64,000 nucleotides of DNA, from positions 868,001 to 932,000 of the forward strand of contig NZ_RJWA01000002.1 in the NCBI RefSeq assembly GCF_003762835.1. Reading direction: 5' to 3'. Below are positions 26,780 to 35,465 of the stretch, in pieces; position 1 is the stretch's first letter; every line of letters begins with the position of its first letter. The DNA comes from Micromonospora sp. HM5-17. GTDB lineage: Bacteria > Actinomycetota > Actinomycetes > Mycobacteriales > Micromonosporaceae. A program made the translations under genes and the position numbers. Below the pieces are notes generated by a model, which made no database searches, was not told the origin of the DNA, and saw only the letters and a list, made by a program, of their open reading frames with translations.

Positions 26780-27190
26780 TCACCAGCGCTGGGTCTCGTT
26801 CCCGTGTCCGAGGGCGGCCCAGATCTCCGACACGGTCTGGAAGTCGGTGTCCGGCGGCAGCCGGTCGAGCTGGGCGAGGACCTCGTCCGGCGCCTCGTTC
26901 TCCTCGGCGCTGAGCCGGAGGCTGTCCCGGTCCCCGGGCAGCGCCGACAGCGGGATGAACCTCCCCAACTGGCTGCGCTGTTCGATCTCCTCCGGGGTCA
27001 TGCCCTGTGGCACGCCGCTCCGGGTGTCGTTCTCGGGCGCCCGGGTGATCACCGGCTGGTCCTCGCCGGCCGGTTCCGGCTCGCGCCACTCCGCGGCGCG
27101 GCCCCCGGCCGTGCTCTGCACCGTGCCCTTCACCTCGCGGCCCATCTCCTCGTCCACGCGCGGGCTGTGCTTGCTGCTGCCACGTTCCAT
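26780..27190 (-). CDS. DUF2795 domain protein
   Basis: A 136-residue protein. The N-terminal 60 residues are charged and disordered (SSKHSPRVDEEMGREVKG, then EWREPEPAGEDQPVI). Residues about 68-135 form a DUF2795-type domain with QLGRFIPLSALPGDRDSL, AEENEAPDEVLAQLDRLP and FQTVSEIWAALGH. DUF2795 proteins are small, helical and frequent in actinobacterial stress regions; their biochemical role is unknown. The start is ATG at 27190, and no strong ribosome site is visible. It lies upstream of the SRPBCC gene and divergent from the ChaB-like gene. Confidence 0.75.
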   Translation of the reverse strand: MERGSSKHSPRVDEEMGREVKGTVQSTAGGRAAEWREPEPAGEDQPVITRAPENDTRSGVPQGMTPEEIEQRSQLGRFIPLSALPGDRDSLRLSAEENEAPDEVLAQLDRLPPDTDFQTVSEIWAALGHGNETQRW

Positions 27191-27445
27191 GTCTGGTGCG
27201 CTACCCGAGGGCGCCGACGCCAAACGGTGGTCGCGGCCGCGCCGCACACGCCGACCCGCGCCGGCGCCTCGCGACGGGGTGGCGGCGGTCGGGGGCGGTT
27301 AGTTTCCGCCCGGCCCGGGAAACGGAGGGGAACGCCCGCGACCGGCCGGGCGGTCACGCTGCGGCGGGCCGGGTGGCCACGGACCCGGGCGGACCCGTTC
27401 GGATGGTCCGGACGGGGGACGAACCGCTAGCCGGAGGAGGAGATC

Positions 27446-27868
27446 ATGCCCGGACGCGAGGTTCTGCCCAGCACGGTGCGCCGCTCGTCCGACAAGGCGC
27501 AGCGGACGTGGGCGAAGACCCACGACTCGGCCGTCGAGACGTACGGCGAGGGTGAACGGTCGCACCGGACGGCGTTCGCCGCGCTCAAGCACTCCTTCGA
27601 GAAGGTCGGCGACCATTGGGAGCCGAAGGGCCGCAAGGGTCCGAGCGACCCGCAGGCGGCCGGTGGCGGGCCGGCGCGGCGTACGCCGACCGCCAGCGGC
27701 GTCGACGCCAACGCGCCCAAGGCACACCTGCTGGAGGTCGCGAAGCGGCTGGAGGTGCGGGGTCGTTCCCGGATGACCAAGGCCGAACTCGTGGGCGCGA
27801 TCCAGAAGGCGAACAACCGGCGCACCGCCGAGGCGCGGGAGCGGGAGAAGGGGCGCAGGCGGCGGTGA
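27446..27868 (+). CDS. ChaB family protein with Rho_N-like C-terminus
   Basis: The 140-residue product has an N-terminal ChaB domain (LPSTVRRSSDKAQRTWAKTH, then YGEGERSHRTAFAALKHSFE and VGDHWEPKG) at about residues 6-60, a Gly/Pro-rich hinge, and a basic C-terminal segment with KAHLLEVAKRLEVRGRSRMT and KAELVGAIQKANN, which resembles the Rho N-terminal/SAP-like helix-extended-loop-helix that binds nucleic acid. ATG at 27446 has GGAGGAG upstream. ChaB is linked to cation homeostasis in E. coli, but in actinobacteria it usually sits with stress genes. The fusion with a nucleic-acid-binding tail suggests a chromatin- or RNA-associated role. Confidence 0.85.
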   Translation: MPGREVLPSTVRRSSDKAQRTWAKTHDSAVETYGEGERSHRTAFAALKHSFEKVGDHWEPKGRKGPSDPQAAGGGPARRTPTASGVDANAPKAHLLEVAKRLEVRGRSRMTKAELVGAIQKANNRRTAEAREREKGRRRR

Positions 27869-27893
27869 CCGTGGCGGGCGGGCGATCCGGTGC

Positions 27894-29336
27894 TCACCAC
27901 CGGCCGTCCGCCTCGCCGCCGGGCGCCTCGATGTGCACGGCCTTGACGGCGCTCAGCTCGTCGAGCAGCTCCGGGCCGTACCCGAAGCCGTGTCCGCTGC
28001 CGCCCCGGGGCTCGGCCGCGCCACCGGGCGCGCCACCAAAGACGGAGTTGATTTTGACGGTTCCGACCGGCAGCTCCCGCCACGCGCGCTGGGCGTGGCT
28101 CATCGAGGTCGTCAGGACCGTGGCGGCCAGCCCGTACGGCGAGGAGGACGCCCGGGACAGCGCCTCGTCGAACGAGTCCACCACCATCACCGGCGCCACC
28201 GGGCCGAAGGTCTCCTCCCGCATCACCGCCATCTGGTCGGTGCACTCGGCGAGCACCGTCGGCGGATAGAAGGCGCCCGGCCCGTTCGGGACCCGGCCGC
28301 CGGTGAGGACTCGGGCGCCCTCGGCGACCGCGGCGTCGACCTGCCGGGCCACGCGCTCGCGGTGCCGCTGGTCCACCAGCGGACCGAGTTCGGTCAGCGG
28401 GTCCCGCCCCGGCCCGACCCGCAACGCCTCCGCCCGCTGGACCAGCGCGGTGAGGAACCGGGGGGCGACGGAGCGCAGGACGTAGATCCGTTCCACGGAG
28501 ACGCAGAGCTGGCCGGAGTTGGCGAAGGCGCCGAGCGCCGCCTGCTCGGCGGCCCAGCACGGATCGACGCCGTCGTCCACGATCAGCGGGTCGCTGCCGC
28601 CGTTCTCCAGCAGCACCTTGGCGCCGGTACGGGCGCACGCCGCGGCGATGGACCGACCGGTGGTGGTGGAGCCGACGTGCGCGACGACGTCGACGTCCTG
28701 GCCGGCGAGGACGGCGCCCACCCCGCCGTCTCCGGTCACCAGGGAGAGAACCCCGGGCGGCAGGTGCTCGTCGAGCAGTCGGGCGAGCAGCCAGCCCGTG
28801 GCCGGGCTGCGTTCGCTCGGCTTGTAGACCACCGTGTTGCCGGTGACCAGGGCCGCGCCGAGCAGGCCGCAGGAGACCGCGACCGGGTCGTTCCACGGGG
28901 TGATCACCGCGACCACGCCCCGAGGCTGGGGCACCATCAGGTCGATCGCGTCGTGCTCCCCGGCCAGGGTACGCCCGCCGCGGACCGGCCCGAGTTCGGC
29001 GTACTGGCGAAGCGTCGCCACCCCGGCCTCCACCCCGGTCCGGGCCGCGCCCAGGGGCCGCCCCATCTCGGCGGTCTGCGCGTCGGCGAGGCGGTCCGCG
29101 TTCGCCTCCAGCGCGTCCGCCGCGCGGTGAAGCGCGGCGGCCCGCTCCACCGGGGCGGTCCGGGCCCAGCCCAGGAACGCCGCGCGCGCCCCCTTCACCG
29201 CGGCCGCGATCTCGGCCTCGCCGGCCACCGGGACCTCGCTGACCGGTGTCCCGCCCGCCGGGTCGAGCACGGTCAACCGTCCGCCGTCACCGTCGGCCCC
29301 CCACACACCGGCGATCAGCTGCTGCACGTGGTACAT
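27894..29336 (-). CDS. Aldehyde dehydrogenase family protein
   Basis: A 480-residue NAD(P)-dependent aldehyde dehydrogenase. Landmarks: GVVAVITPWNDPVAVSCGLL, NTVVYKPSERSPATGWLLAR, VAHVGSTTTGRSIAAAC, the general-base Glu in LLENGGSDPLIVDD, the catalytic Cys in ANSGQLCVSVERIYV, REETFGPVAPVMVV, and the terminal FGYGPELLDELSAVKAVHIE. The residue following VGS is Thr rather than the Gly common in the motif. The start is ATG at 29336. The substrate is unknown. It is divergent from the FAD-dependent oxidoreductase gene at 29431, and the two may act on related compounds. Confidence 0.88.
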   Translation of the reverse strand: MYHVQQLIAGVWGADGDGGRLTVLDPAGGTPVSEVPVAGEAEIAAAVKGARAAFLGWARTAPVERAAALHRAADALEANADRLADAQTAEMGRPLGAARTGVEAGVATLRQYAELGPVRGGRTLAGEHDAIDLMVPQPRGVVAVITPWNDPVAVSCGLLGAALVTGNTVVYKPSERSPATGWLLARLLDEHLPPGVLSLVTGDGGVGAVLAGQDVDVVAHVGSTTTGRSIAAACARTGAKVLLENGGSDPLIVDDGVDPCWAAEQAALGAFANSGQLCVSVERIYVLRSVAPRFLTALVQRAEALRVGPGRDPLTELGPLVDQRHRERVARQVDAAVAEGARVLTGGRVPNGPGAFYPPTVLAECTDQMAVMREETFGPVAPVMVVDSFDEALSRASSSPYGLAATVLTTSMSHAQRAWRELPVGTVKINSVFGGAPGGAAEPRGGSGHGFGYGPELLDELSAVKAVHIEAPGGEADGRW

Positions 29337-29416
29337 GGGACGCAGGTTGCCCCCGCCCACGCGCGCCAAACTCGATCGTTTCGACCCATCCGAGACGGGT
29401 AGCGCGCGGGCGGCGG

Positions 29417-29422
29417 TATACA
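29417..29422 (+). promoter_or_regulatory. -10 element (TATACA), probably leaderless start
   Basis: TATACA ends 8 nt before the GTG at 29431, and the intervening bases hold no ribosome site. Transcription would begin at or near the start codon. Confidence 0.5.
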
Positions 29423-29430
29423 GTGCCCGG

Positions 29431-31032
29431 GTGACGGCCCTCCCCGACGGTGCCGACGCCGTCGTCGTCGGCGCCGGACACAACGGCCTGGTCGCGGCCA
29501 ACCTGCTGGCGGACGCCGGGTGGGACGTGCTCGTGCTCGAGGCGACCGCCGGGGCCGGCGGTGCGGTCCGGTCGGCGGAGGTGACCGCCCCGGGCTACCT
29601 CAGCGACCTGTACAGCGCCTTCTACCCGCTCGGGTTCGCCTCACCGGTGCTGCGTCGGCTGGGACTCGACCGCTACGGGCTGGCCTGGCGGCACGCCCCG
29701 GACGTGGTGGCGCATCTCTTCCCGGACGACCGGGCGGTGGTGCTCAACCGCGCCCCCGAGGTCACCGCGGCCTCGCTGGAGCGGTTCGGCGCCGGGGACG
29801 GGGAGCGCTGGCTCGCCGCGTACGCGCGGTGGCGTGAGATCTCGGCGCCGCTGCTCGACGCGCTTCTCACGCCGTTCCCCCCGGTACGACCCGGGTGGGC
29901 GCTGCTGCGGCGGCTCCGTACCGCCGGTGCGCTCCGCCTGGCCCGCCAGCTGGTGCTGCCCGTCCGCGAACTCGGCGCCGAGCTCTTCGCCGGGGACGGG
30001 GGACCGGCCCTGCTGGCCGGCTGCGCGCTGCACACCGACCTCACGCCGGACGACGCGGGTTCCGGCGTGTACGGCTGGCTGCTCGCCATGCTCGGCCAGG
30101 AGGTGGGCTGGCCGGTTCCGGTGGGCGGGGCGCAACGGATCACCGACGCCCTGGTGGCCCGCCTCCTGGAACGCGGCGGTCAGATCCGCTACCGGACCCC
30201 GGTCGACCGGATCCTGATCGCGCGGAACCGGGCCGTCGGGGTGCGATCGGCGGACGGCGGCCTGTGGCGGGCCCGCCGGGCGGTCCTGGCCGACGTACCC
30301 GCTCCGGCGCTCTTCCTCGACCTGGTGGGCACGGAACGCCTGCCGCCCCGGCTCGTCGCGGACCTGGCGCACTTCCGCTGGGACGGGTCGACGGTCAAGG
30401 TGGACTGGGCCCTGGCCGGGCCGGTGCCGTGGCGGAACCCGGCCGTCGCCGGGGCCGGCACGGTGCACCTCGGCGGGGACGTCGACGGGCTCAGCCGGTA
30501 CGCGGCCGGGCTGCGCCGGGGCGAGCTGTCGGCGGAGCCGTTCGTCCTGGCCGGCCAGTTGACGGTGGCCGACCCGAGCCGCTCGCCGGCGGGTACGGAG
30601 TCGTTCTGGGCGTACACCCACCTGCCGTTCCGCCGGCACTGGTCGCCGGACGAGGTCGCCGAGCGGGTCGCGGTGCTCGAGGCGGTGCTGGAGCGGGCGG
30701 CGCCCGGGTTCGGGGCGCTGGTCCGGGGGCGGCACGTCGCCGGACCAGCCGACCTGGCGGCGGGCGACCCGAACCTGGTCGGCGGCGCCGTCGGCGGTGG
30801 CACGTCCGCGGCGTACCAGCAGCTCTTCCTGCGACCGGTGCCCGGGCTGGGTCGGGCGGACACCCCGATCGACCGGCTGTTCCTCGCCAGCGCCTCGGCG
30901 CACCCCGGCGGCGGCGTACACGGCGGGCCGGGCGCCAACGCGGCCCGGGCCGCGCTGGCCCGGGACCGGGCCCTGACCGGCCGGGTCTACGGCGCGGCGG
31001 TCTCGGCGGCGCTGCGGGCCGTCTACGCGTGA
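29431..31032 (+). CDS. Phytoene desaturase-like FAD-dependent oxidoreductase
   Basis: A 533-residue flavoprotein of the CrtI/FAD-dependent amine-oxidase superfamily. The dinucleotide fold is at the N-terminus: ADAVVVGAGHNGLVAANLLA (GxGxxG), then VLVLEATAGAGGAVRSAEV. The second half has RAVLADVPAPALFLDLVG and a C-terminal FAD-binding LFLASASAHPGGGVHGGPG, characteristic of this group. These enzymes desaturate or dehydrogenate lipophilic substrates; no carotenoid genes are in the window, so the assignment to carotenoids is not supported. GTG at 29431 begins a few residues before the fold. A 12-bp-stem terminator begins at the base after the stop codon. Confidence 0.87.
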   Translation: MTALPDGADAVVVGAGHNGLVAANLLADAGWDVLVLEATAGAGGAVRSAEVTAPGYLSDLYSAFYPLGFASPVLRRLGLDRYGLAWRHAPDVVAHLFPDDRAVVLNRAPEVTAASLERFGAGDGERWLAAYARWREISAPLLDALLTPFPPVRPGWALLRRLRTAGALRLARQLVLPVRELGAELFAGDGGPALLAGCALHTDLTPDDAGSGVYGWLLAMLGQEVGWPVPVGGAQRITDALVARLLERGGQIRYRTPVDRILIARNRAVGVRSADGGLWRARRAVLADVPAPALFLDLVGTERLPPRLVADLAHFRWDGSTVKVDWALAGPVPWRNPAVAGAGTVHLGGDVDGLSRYAAGLRRGELSAEPFVLAGQLTVADPSRSPAGTESFWAYTHLPFRRHWSPDEVAERVAVLEAVLERAAPGFGALVRGRHVAGPADLAAGDPNLVGGAVGGGTSAAYQQLFLRPVPGLGRADTPIDRLFLASASAHPGGGVHGGPGANAARAALARDRALTGRVYGAAVSAALRAVYA

Positions 31033-31062
31033 CGCCGCCGACCCCGAGCCGGGTCGGCGGCG
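31033..31062. terminator. Strong terminator hairpin
   Basis: Twelve perfect pairs (31033-31044 with 31051-31062) with a 6-nt loop begin at the base after the FAD-oxidoreductase stop codon, facing the convergent mannosyltransferase gene that ends at 31093. No U-tract is present. Confidence 0.75.
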
Positions 31063-31092
31063 GGCGGTGGCCGTTTCCCGCGCCCGGACGGG

Positions 31093-31917
31093 TCAGCCGG
31101 TCGGTTCGGCGGGATCCTCGGGCTCTGCCGGGGTCTCCCGGGGCGGCTGTGCCGGGGTGATGCGGCGGTGGCGCCCGCGCAGCTTGAACGGCATCAGGGC
31201 GCTTTCGATCTTGGTTGCCGTGGTCATCTTCGAGTCGCCGTCACGGCGTTCCTCGAAGCGGATCGGCACCTCCAGGATGGTGTGACCGAGCTTGGTGGCC
31301 AGGTAGTGCATCTCGACCTGGAAGCTGTATCCGTTCGACTGGACCCGGTCCAGGCCGATGTCGCGCAGGGCGTTGGCCCGCCAGATCTTGAAGCCCGCGG
31401 TCAGGTCGCGGATCCGGACCTGGAGCAGGGTGTGGACGTAGAAGTTGGCCCACCCGCTCAACGCCCTCCGATACAGCGGCCACGCCTGGTCGAGCTCGCC
31501 GCCGGGAACGTATCGCGAGCCGATGACCACGCCGGCGCGGGTGGACAGCAACGCGCCGAGCATGCCGGGCAGCGCCTCCGGCGGGTGGGACAGGTCGGCG
31601 TCCATCTGGGCGACGTACTCGGCGCCGCCGTCGAGCGCCCGGCTGATGCCGTCGACGTACGCCCGCCCGAGCCCCTCCTTGCCGGGGCGGTGCACGACCT
31701 GGATGCGCTCGGGGTGCTCGATGGCGAGCTTGTCGGCGATCTCGCCGGTGCCGTCGGGCGAGTTGTCGTCGACGACGAGGATGCTCAGCCTGGGCAGCGG
31801 GAGGGCGAGCAGGCGTTCGACCAGTACCGGCAGATTGCCCGCTTCGTTGTAGGTGGGAACGACGACGGTCAGGCGAGCGTCCCGCCAGGGCGACGGCAGC
31901 TCCACGGGTTCGATCAT
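31093..31917 (-). CDS. ppm1: Polyprenol monophosphomannose synthase (GT2)
   Basis: A 274-residue GT2 glycosyltransferase that should transfer mannose from GDP-mannose to polyprenyl phosphate. Motifs: VVVPTYNEAGNLPVLVERLL, ILVVDDNSPDGTGEIAD, VAQMDADLSHPPEALPGML (the DxD-like metal site), GSRYVPGGELDQAW and GFKIWRANALRDIGLDRVQS. The C-terminal 30 residues are disordered. There are no transmembrane helices, as in the soluble catalytic domain of mycobacterial Ppm1, so it acts at the membrane surface. The product feeds protein O-mannosylation and lipoglycan synthesis. It is divergent from the heptose operon, sharing the 492-bp region. Confidence 0.9.
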   Translation of the reverse strand: MIEPVELPSPWRDARLTVVVPTYNEAGNLPVLVERLLALPLPRLSILVVDDNSPDGTGEIADKLAIEHPERIQVVHRPGKEGLGRAYVDGISRALDGGAEYVAQMDADLSHPPEALPGMLGALLSTRAGVVIGSRYVPGGELDQAWPLYRRALSGWANFYVHTLLQVRIRDLTAGFKIWRANALRDIGLDRVQSNGYSFQVEMHYLATKLGHTILEVPIRFEERRDGDSKMTTATKIESALMPFKLRGRHRRITPAQPPRETPAEPEDPAEPTG

Positions 31918-32409
31918 CGGGCGTCCTTGGTTGGCCGACAGCGGTCAGGGGCAAAGCGTAACGTGACGTGGAGCCGGCATTACAACACGGTTCAAATGGC
32001 CTAAATCGTCTGTCAGCATCGGAAGCTCGACGACTGCCGCCGCGCGGTCCGGCCTGCGGAGCGTACCCGATCGTCGGTCGCCCACGGTCCGGGCCGGCGG
32101 CGCCGCGGGCCGTCCGGGCGCCCGGTCACCGGGGACTCCCGGCCCGCCGCGCCAGACACCGCGTCCGGTGTCCCGGTCGAATTCCCGCCGCCTCGCGCGG
32201 TATCCGTCCGACCGCGGCGGGTAAGGGTAGGTGGACCCGGGCGACGCCGGGTCGATCTGCGGCGGAGGCGGACGGGCGGCGGGGCCGTTCCGACCGCGCC
32301 GGCACACCAGGTGAGCCCGCCGGCGCGCCGGACGGCGCCCGGCTGGTCCCGTGTGCCCCGGTCGGGCCGGATTGATGTTTACTCCTCCTGCCCCCGGGAA
32401 CCCGCCGCC
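31918..32409. other. Divergent control region between mannosyltransferase and heptose operon
   Basis: This 492-bp stretch should contain the promoters of the mannosyltransferase (minus) and the seven-gene operon (plus). An AT-richer part lies at 31958-32010, near the former. On the plus strand TTTACT at 32378-32383 could be a -10 element some 27 nt before the GTG at 32410, but no good -35 is visible. I find no gene here. Confidence 0.4.
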
Positions 32410-34491
32410 GTGCGCAACGACCAGGTCGACCCGCATCTTCGCAGGTCAGGGACACCGCGCGGTGGCCCCGGCGAGGTGCGGATCCGACCGGGGCTGTTCG
32501 ACGCCGTGCTCCTGGACCGGGACGGCACGCTCGTGTACGACGTCCCGTACAACGGTGACCCCGACCTCGTCCGCCCCCTACCGGGGGCCCGCGTGGCGCT
32601 GGACCGGCTTCGCGCCGCCGGACTGCGGCTGGGCGTGGTGACCAACCAGTCCGGGCTCGCCCGCGGTCGCATCACCGCCGCCGACCTGGCCCGGGTCAAC
32701 GCCCGGGTCGACGAACTCCTCGGTCCCTTCGACACCTGGCACGTCTGCCCACACGCCGACGTCGCCCCCGGCGTGCCGGGCTGCCAGTGCCGCAAACCGG
32801 CGCCCGGTCTGATCTGGGACGCGGCGCGGGCGCTCGGTACCCATCCGACCCGGTGCGTGCTCGTCGGCGACATCGGTGCGGACATGACCGCGGCCGGTGC
32901 CGCCGGCGCCAGCGGCATCCTGGTGCCGACGCGTGCGACCCGCGTCGCGGAGATCGCCGCGGCCCCGGCGGTGGCCGCCGACCTGAATGCCGCGGTGGAC
33001 CTGATCCTCTGGCGACACAGGCTGGGCGGGTCCGACGCCGACCCGCCGCGCCGCGGACGCCGCCGGTGCGTACTGGTCGCCCGACCCGACTCGGTGGGCG
33101 ACGTCCTGGTCACCGGTCCGGCGATCCGCGCGGTGGCGGCGAACGCCGACCGGGTGGTGATGCTCTGCGGTCCGCGTGGCCGGGCGGCCGCAGAGCTGCT
33201 GCCCGGCGTCGACGAACTGGTGGAGTGGCGGTTGCCCTGGATCGATCCGCAACCCGGGGCGGTGGATCCCGCCGAGATGGCGCGGCTCGTCGCCCGGCTC
33301 GCCGAGGTCGGCGCGGACGAGGCCGTCGTCTTCACCTCGTTTCACCAGTCCGCGCTGCCGCTCGCGCTGCTGCTGCGGATGGCCGGGGTCGGCCGGATCT
33401 CGGCGATCAGCGATGACTATCCCGGTTCGCTGCTCGACGTGCGGCACCGGGTGCCGTCCGGGATTCCGGAGGCCGAGCGGGCGCTGTCGCTCGCCGCGGC
33501 GGCGGGATTTCCGCTGCCCGCCGAGGACGAACCCCGCCTGCGGTTGCGCCCGGAGGAACTCGGCACGGCGGCGGCCGGATCCGGTCACGGTGGCCCGGTC
33601 GCGTCCGAGTCCGGGGATGCCGACCGTGGCGCGGCCCTGCCCGAGCCCGGTTACGTGGTGGTCCACCCCGGTTCCTCGGTGCCGGCCCGCGCCTGCCCGC
33701 CCGAGGTCTGTGCGCGGATCGTCCGGGCGTTGACCGACGCCGGGCACCGGGTGGTGGTGACCGGCGGTCCGGGGGAGGGGCCGCTGACCGCCCGGGTCGC
33801 CGGGCGTACCGGGATCGACCTCGGTGGACAGACGTCGTTGCGGCGGCTCGCCACGATCATCGCCCGGGCCGCCTGCCTGGTGGTCGGCAACACGGGGCCG
33901 GCGCACCTCGCCGCGGCCGTCGGCGTTCCCGTGGTCAGCCTCTTCGCCCCCACCGTCCCCTTCGGACAGTGGGGGCCCTTCCGTGTGCCGACGGTCCGGC
34001 TGGGCGCCGCCGCCGCCGACTGCCGGCACACCCGGGCCACCACCTGCCCGGTGCCCGGCCACCCCTGCCTGTCCGGGATCGAGCCGCGACAGGTGGTCGA
34101 GGCGGTCCGGCTCCTGGACCGCGGGCTGGCCCGGCCCGCCGGGTCCGTCCGCGGTACGCGCACGCCCGGCGATCCTGATCGACCCGTCCAGGGGGCGCCG
34201 ACCACGGTCACCGACGCCGGCACCGGAGCCGGGTCGGCCGTGGGCGCGGGCACGATCTCCGGCGGGGTACCGGTCTCCGGCGCCGCCGCCGGGGGAAGCG
34301 GATCGCCCGCGACGGCGGCAGCCGGGGCGACCCTGGTCGCGAGGGCCGTTCCGGCGTCCGGAGCCGTACCGGGTCGGCCGGCCGGGGGCGTGGTCACGGT
34401 CGGCGCGCTGGTGGCCGGCGGGTACCACGGCCGCCGGCTCCCGCCCGCCGGCGGTCCACCTCCCACCCGACCGTCGGAGGTGGGATCGTGA
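32410..34491 (+). CDS. GmhB-like HAD phosphatase fused to GT9 heptosyltransferase-like domain
   Basis: A 693-residue two-domain protein. Residues about 28-200 are a HAD phosphatase of the histidinol-phosphate/heptose-bisphosphate group: DRDGTLVYDVPYNGDPDLVR, GVVTNQSGLARG, a zinc site with CPHADVAPGVPGCQCRKPAPG (Cys-x-His and Cys-x-Cys) and GDIGADMTAA. It should remove the 7-phosphate from heptose 1,7-bisphosphate. Residues about 215-590 are a GT9 (ADP-heptose:LPS heptosyltransferase-like) domain with LVARPDSVGDVLVTGPAIRA and VHPGSSVPARACPP, then VGNTGPAHLAAAVGVPVVSL. The last 100 residues are low complexity. GTG at 32410 is my choice; GTG at 32476 is the alternative. The fusion links intermediate synthesis and sugar transfer. 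Confidence 0.88.
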   Translation: MRNDQVDPHLRRSGTPRGGPGEVRIRPGLFDAVLLDRDGTLVYDVPYNGDPDLVRPLPGARVALDRLRAAGLRLGVVTNQSGLARGRITAADLARVNARVDELLGPFDTWHVCPHADVAPGVPGCQCRKPAPGLIWDAARALGTHPTRCVLVGDIGADMTAAGAAGASGILVPTRATRVAEIAAAPAVAADLNAAVDLILWRHRLGGSDADPPRRGRRRCVLVARPDSVGDVLVTGPAIRAVAANADRVVMLCGPRGRAAAELLPGVDELVEWRLPWIDPQPGAVDPAEMARLVARLAEVGADEAVVFTSFHQSALPLALLLRMAGVGRISAISDDYPGSLLDVRHRVPSGIPEAERALSLAAAAGFPLPAEDEPRLRLRPEELGTAAAGSGHGGPVASESGDADRGAALPEPGYVVVHPGSSVPARACPPEVCARIVRALTDAGHRVVVTGGPGEGPLTARVAGRTGIDLGGQTSLRRLATIIARAACLVVGNTGPAHLAAAVGVPVVSLFAPTVPFGQWGPFRVPTVRLGAAAADCRHTRATTCPVPGHPCLSGIEPRQVVEAVRLLDRGLARPAGSVRGTRTPGDPDRPVQGAPTTVTDAGTGAGSAVGAGTISGGVPVSGAAAGGSGSPATAAAGATLVARAVPASGAVPGRPAGGVVTVGALVAGGYHGRRLPPAGGPPPTRPSEVGS

Positions 34492-35465
34492 ACATCCTGC
34501 TGTGGCACGTGCACGGCTCCTGGACCACCGCCTTCGTCCAGGGGAAGCACCGCTACCTCGTGCCGGTCACCCCGGACCGCGGCCCGTACGGGCTGGGGCG
34601 GGCCCGGACCTACCCGTGGCCGGACACCGTGGACGAGATCAGTCCGGAGGAGCTGGCCCGCGCCGAGGTCGACGTGGTGATCCTGCAACGGCCCGAGGAG
34701 ATCGAGCTCGCCGAGGCGTGGCTGGGCCGGCGGATCGGCCGGGACGTGCCGGCGGTCTTCGTCGAGCACAACACCCCGAAGCAGGGGAACGTGCCGAACA
34801 GCCGGCACCCGCTGGCCGACCGGGACGACCTGCTGATCGTGCACGTCACGCACTTCAACGCGCTCTTCTGGGACACCGGCGGTACCCGGACCACGGTCGT
34901 CGAGCACGGCATCGTCGCGCCGACCGCCCGCTACACCGGAGAGCTGCCCCGGCTCGCGGTCGTGGTGAACGAGCCGGTACGCCGGTGGCGGGTCACCGGC
35001 ACCGACCTGCTGCCGCGCTTCGCCGAGATCGCCCCGCTCGACGTCTTCGGGATGGGGGTGACGGGGCTGCCGGAGCGGCTCGGCCTGCCGGCGGACCGGC
35101 TCGCCGTCTACGACGATCTGCCGCAGAGCCGGATGCAGGCGGAGATCGCCCGGCGGCGGGCGTACCTGCACCTGTGCCGCTGGACCTCGCTCGGGCTGAG
35201 CCTGATCGAGGCGATGGCGATGGGAATGCCGGTGGTGGTGCTCGCCGCCACCGAGGCGGTCGCCGCCGTACCGCCGGACGCCGGGGTGCTCGCGACCCGG
35301 GTGGAGACCCTGCTCGACGGTGCCCGCCGGTTCGTCGCCGAGCCGGAGACCGCGCGCCGGATCGGCGCGCGAGCCCGGGAGACCGCCCAGGCCCGGTACG
35401 GCCTCGATCGGTTCCTGGCGGACTGGGACCGGTTGCTGGAGGAGGAAGTATGCGCGTCGCGATGA
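34488..35465 (+). CDS. Glycosyltransferase (GT1/GT4-like)
   Basis: A 325-residue protein with a GT-B-like pattern: LLWHVHGSWTTAFVQGKHRY at the N-terminus, AVFVEHNTPKQGNVPNSRHP, VTHFNALFWDTGGTRTTVVEHG, and a C-terminal donor-side segment HLCRWTSLGLSLIEAMAMGM PVV-like with Glu residues expected at the nucleotide site. It lies second in the operon, and its GTG at 34488 overlaps the preceding stop (GTGA), which indicates translational coupling. The acceptor is unknown; the surrounding genes suggest a heptose-containing glycan. It ends inside the next gene, whose ATG is 15 nt before the stop. Confidence 0.82.
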   Translation: MNILLWHVHGSWTTAFVQGKHRYLVPVTPDRGPYGLGRARTYPWPDTVDEISPEELARAEVDVVILQRPEEIELAEAWLGRRIGRDVPAVFVEHNTPKQGNVPNSRHPLADRDDLLIVHVTHFNALFWDTGGTRTTVVEHGIVAPTARYTGELPRLAVVVNEPVRRWRVTGTDLLPRFAEIAPLDVFGMGVTGLPERLGLPADRLAVYDDLPQSRMQAEIARRRAYLHLCRWTSLGLSLIEAMAMGMPVVVLAATEAVAAVPPDAGVLATRVETLLDGARRFVAEPETARRIGARARETAQARYGLDRFLADWDRLLEEEVCASR

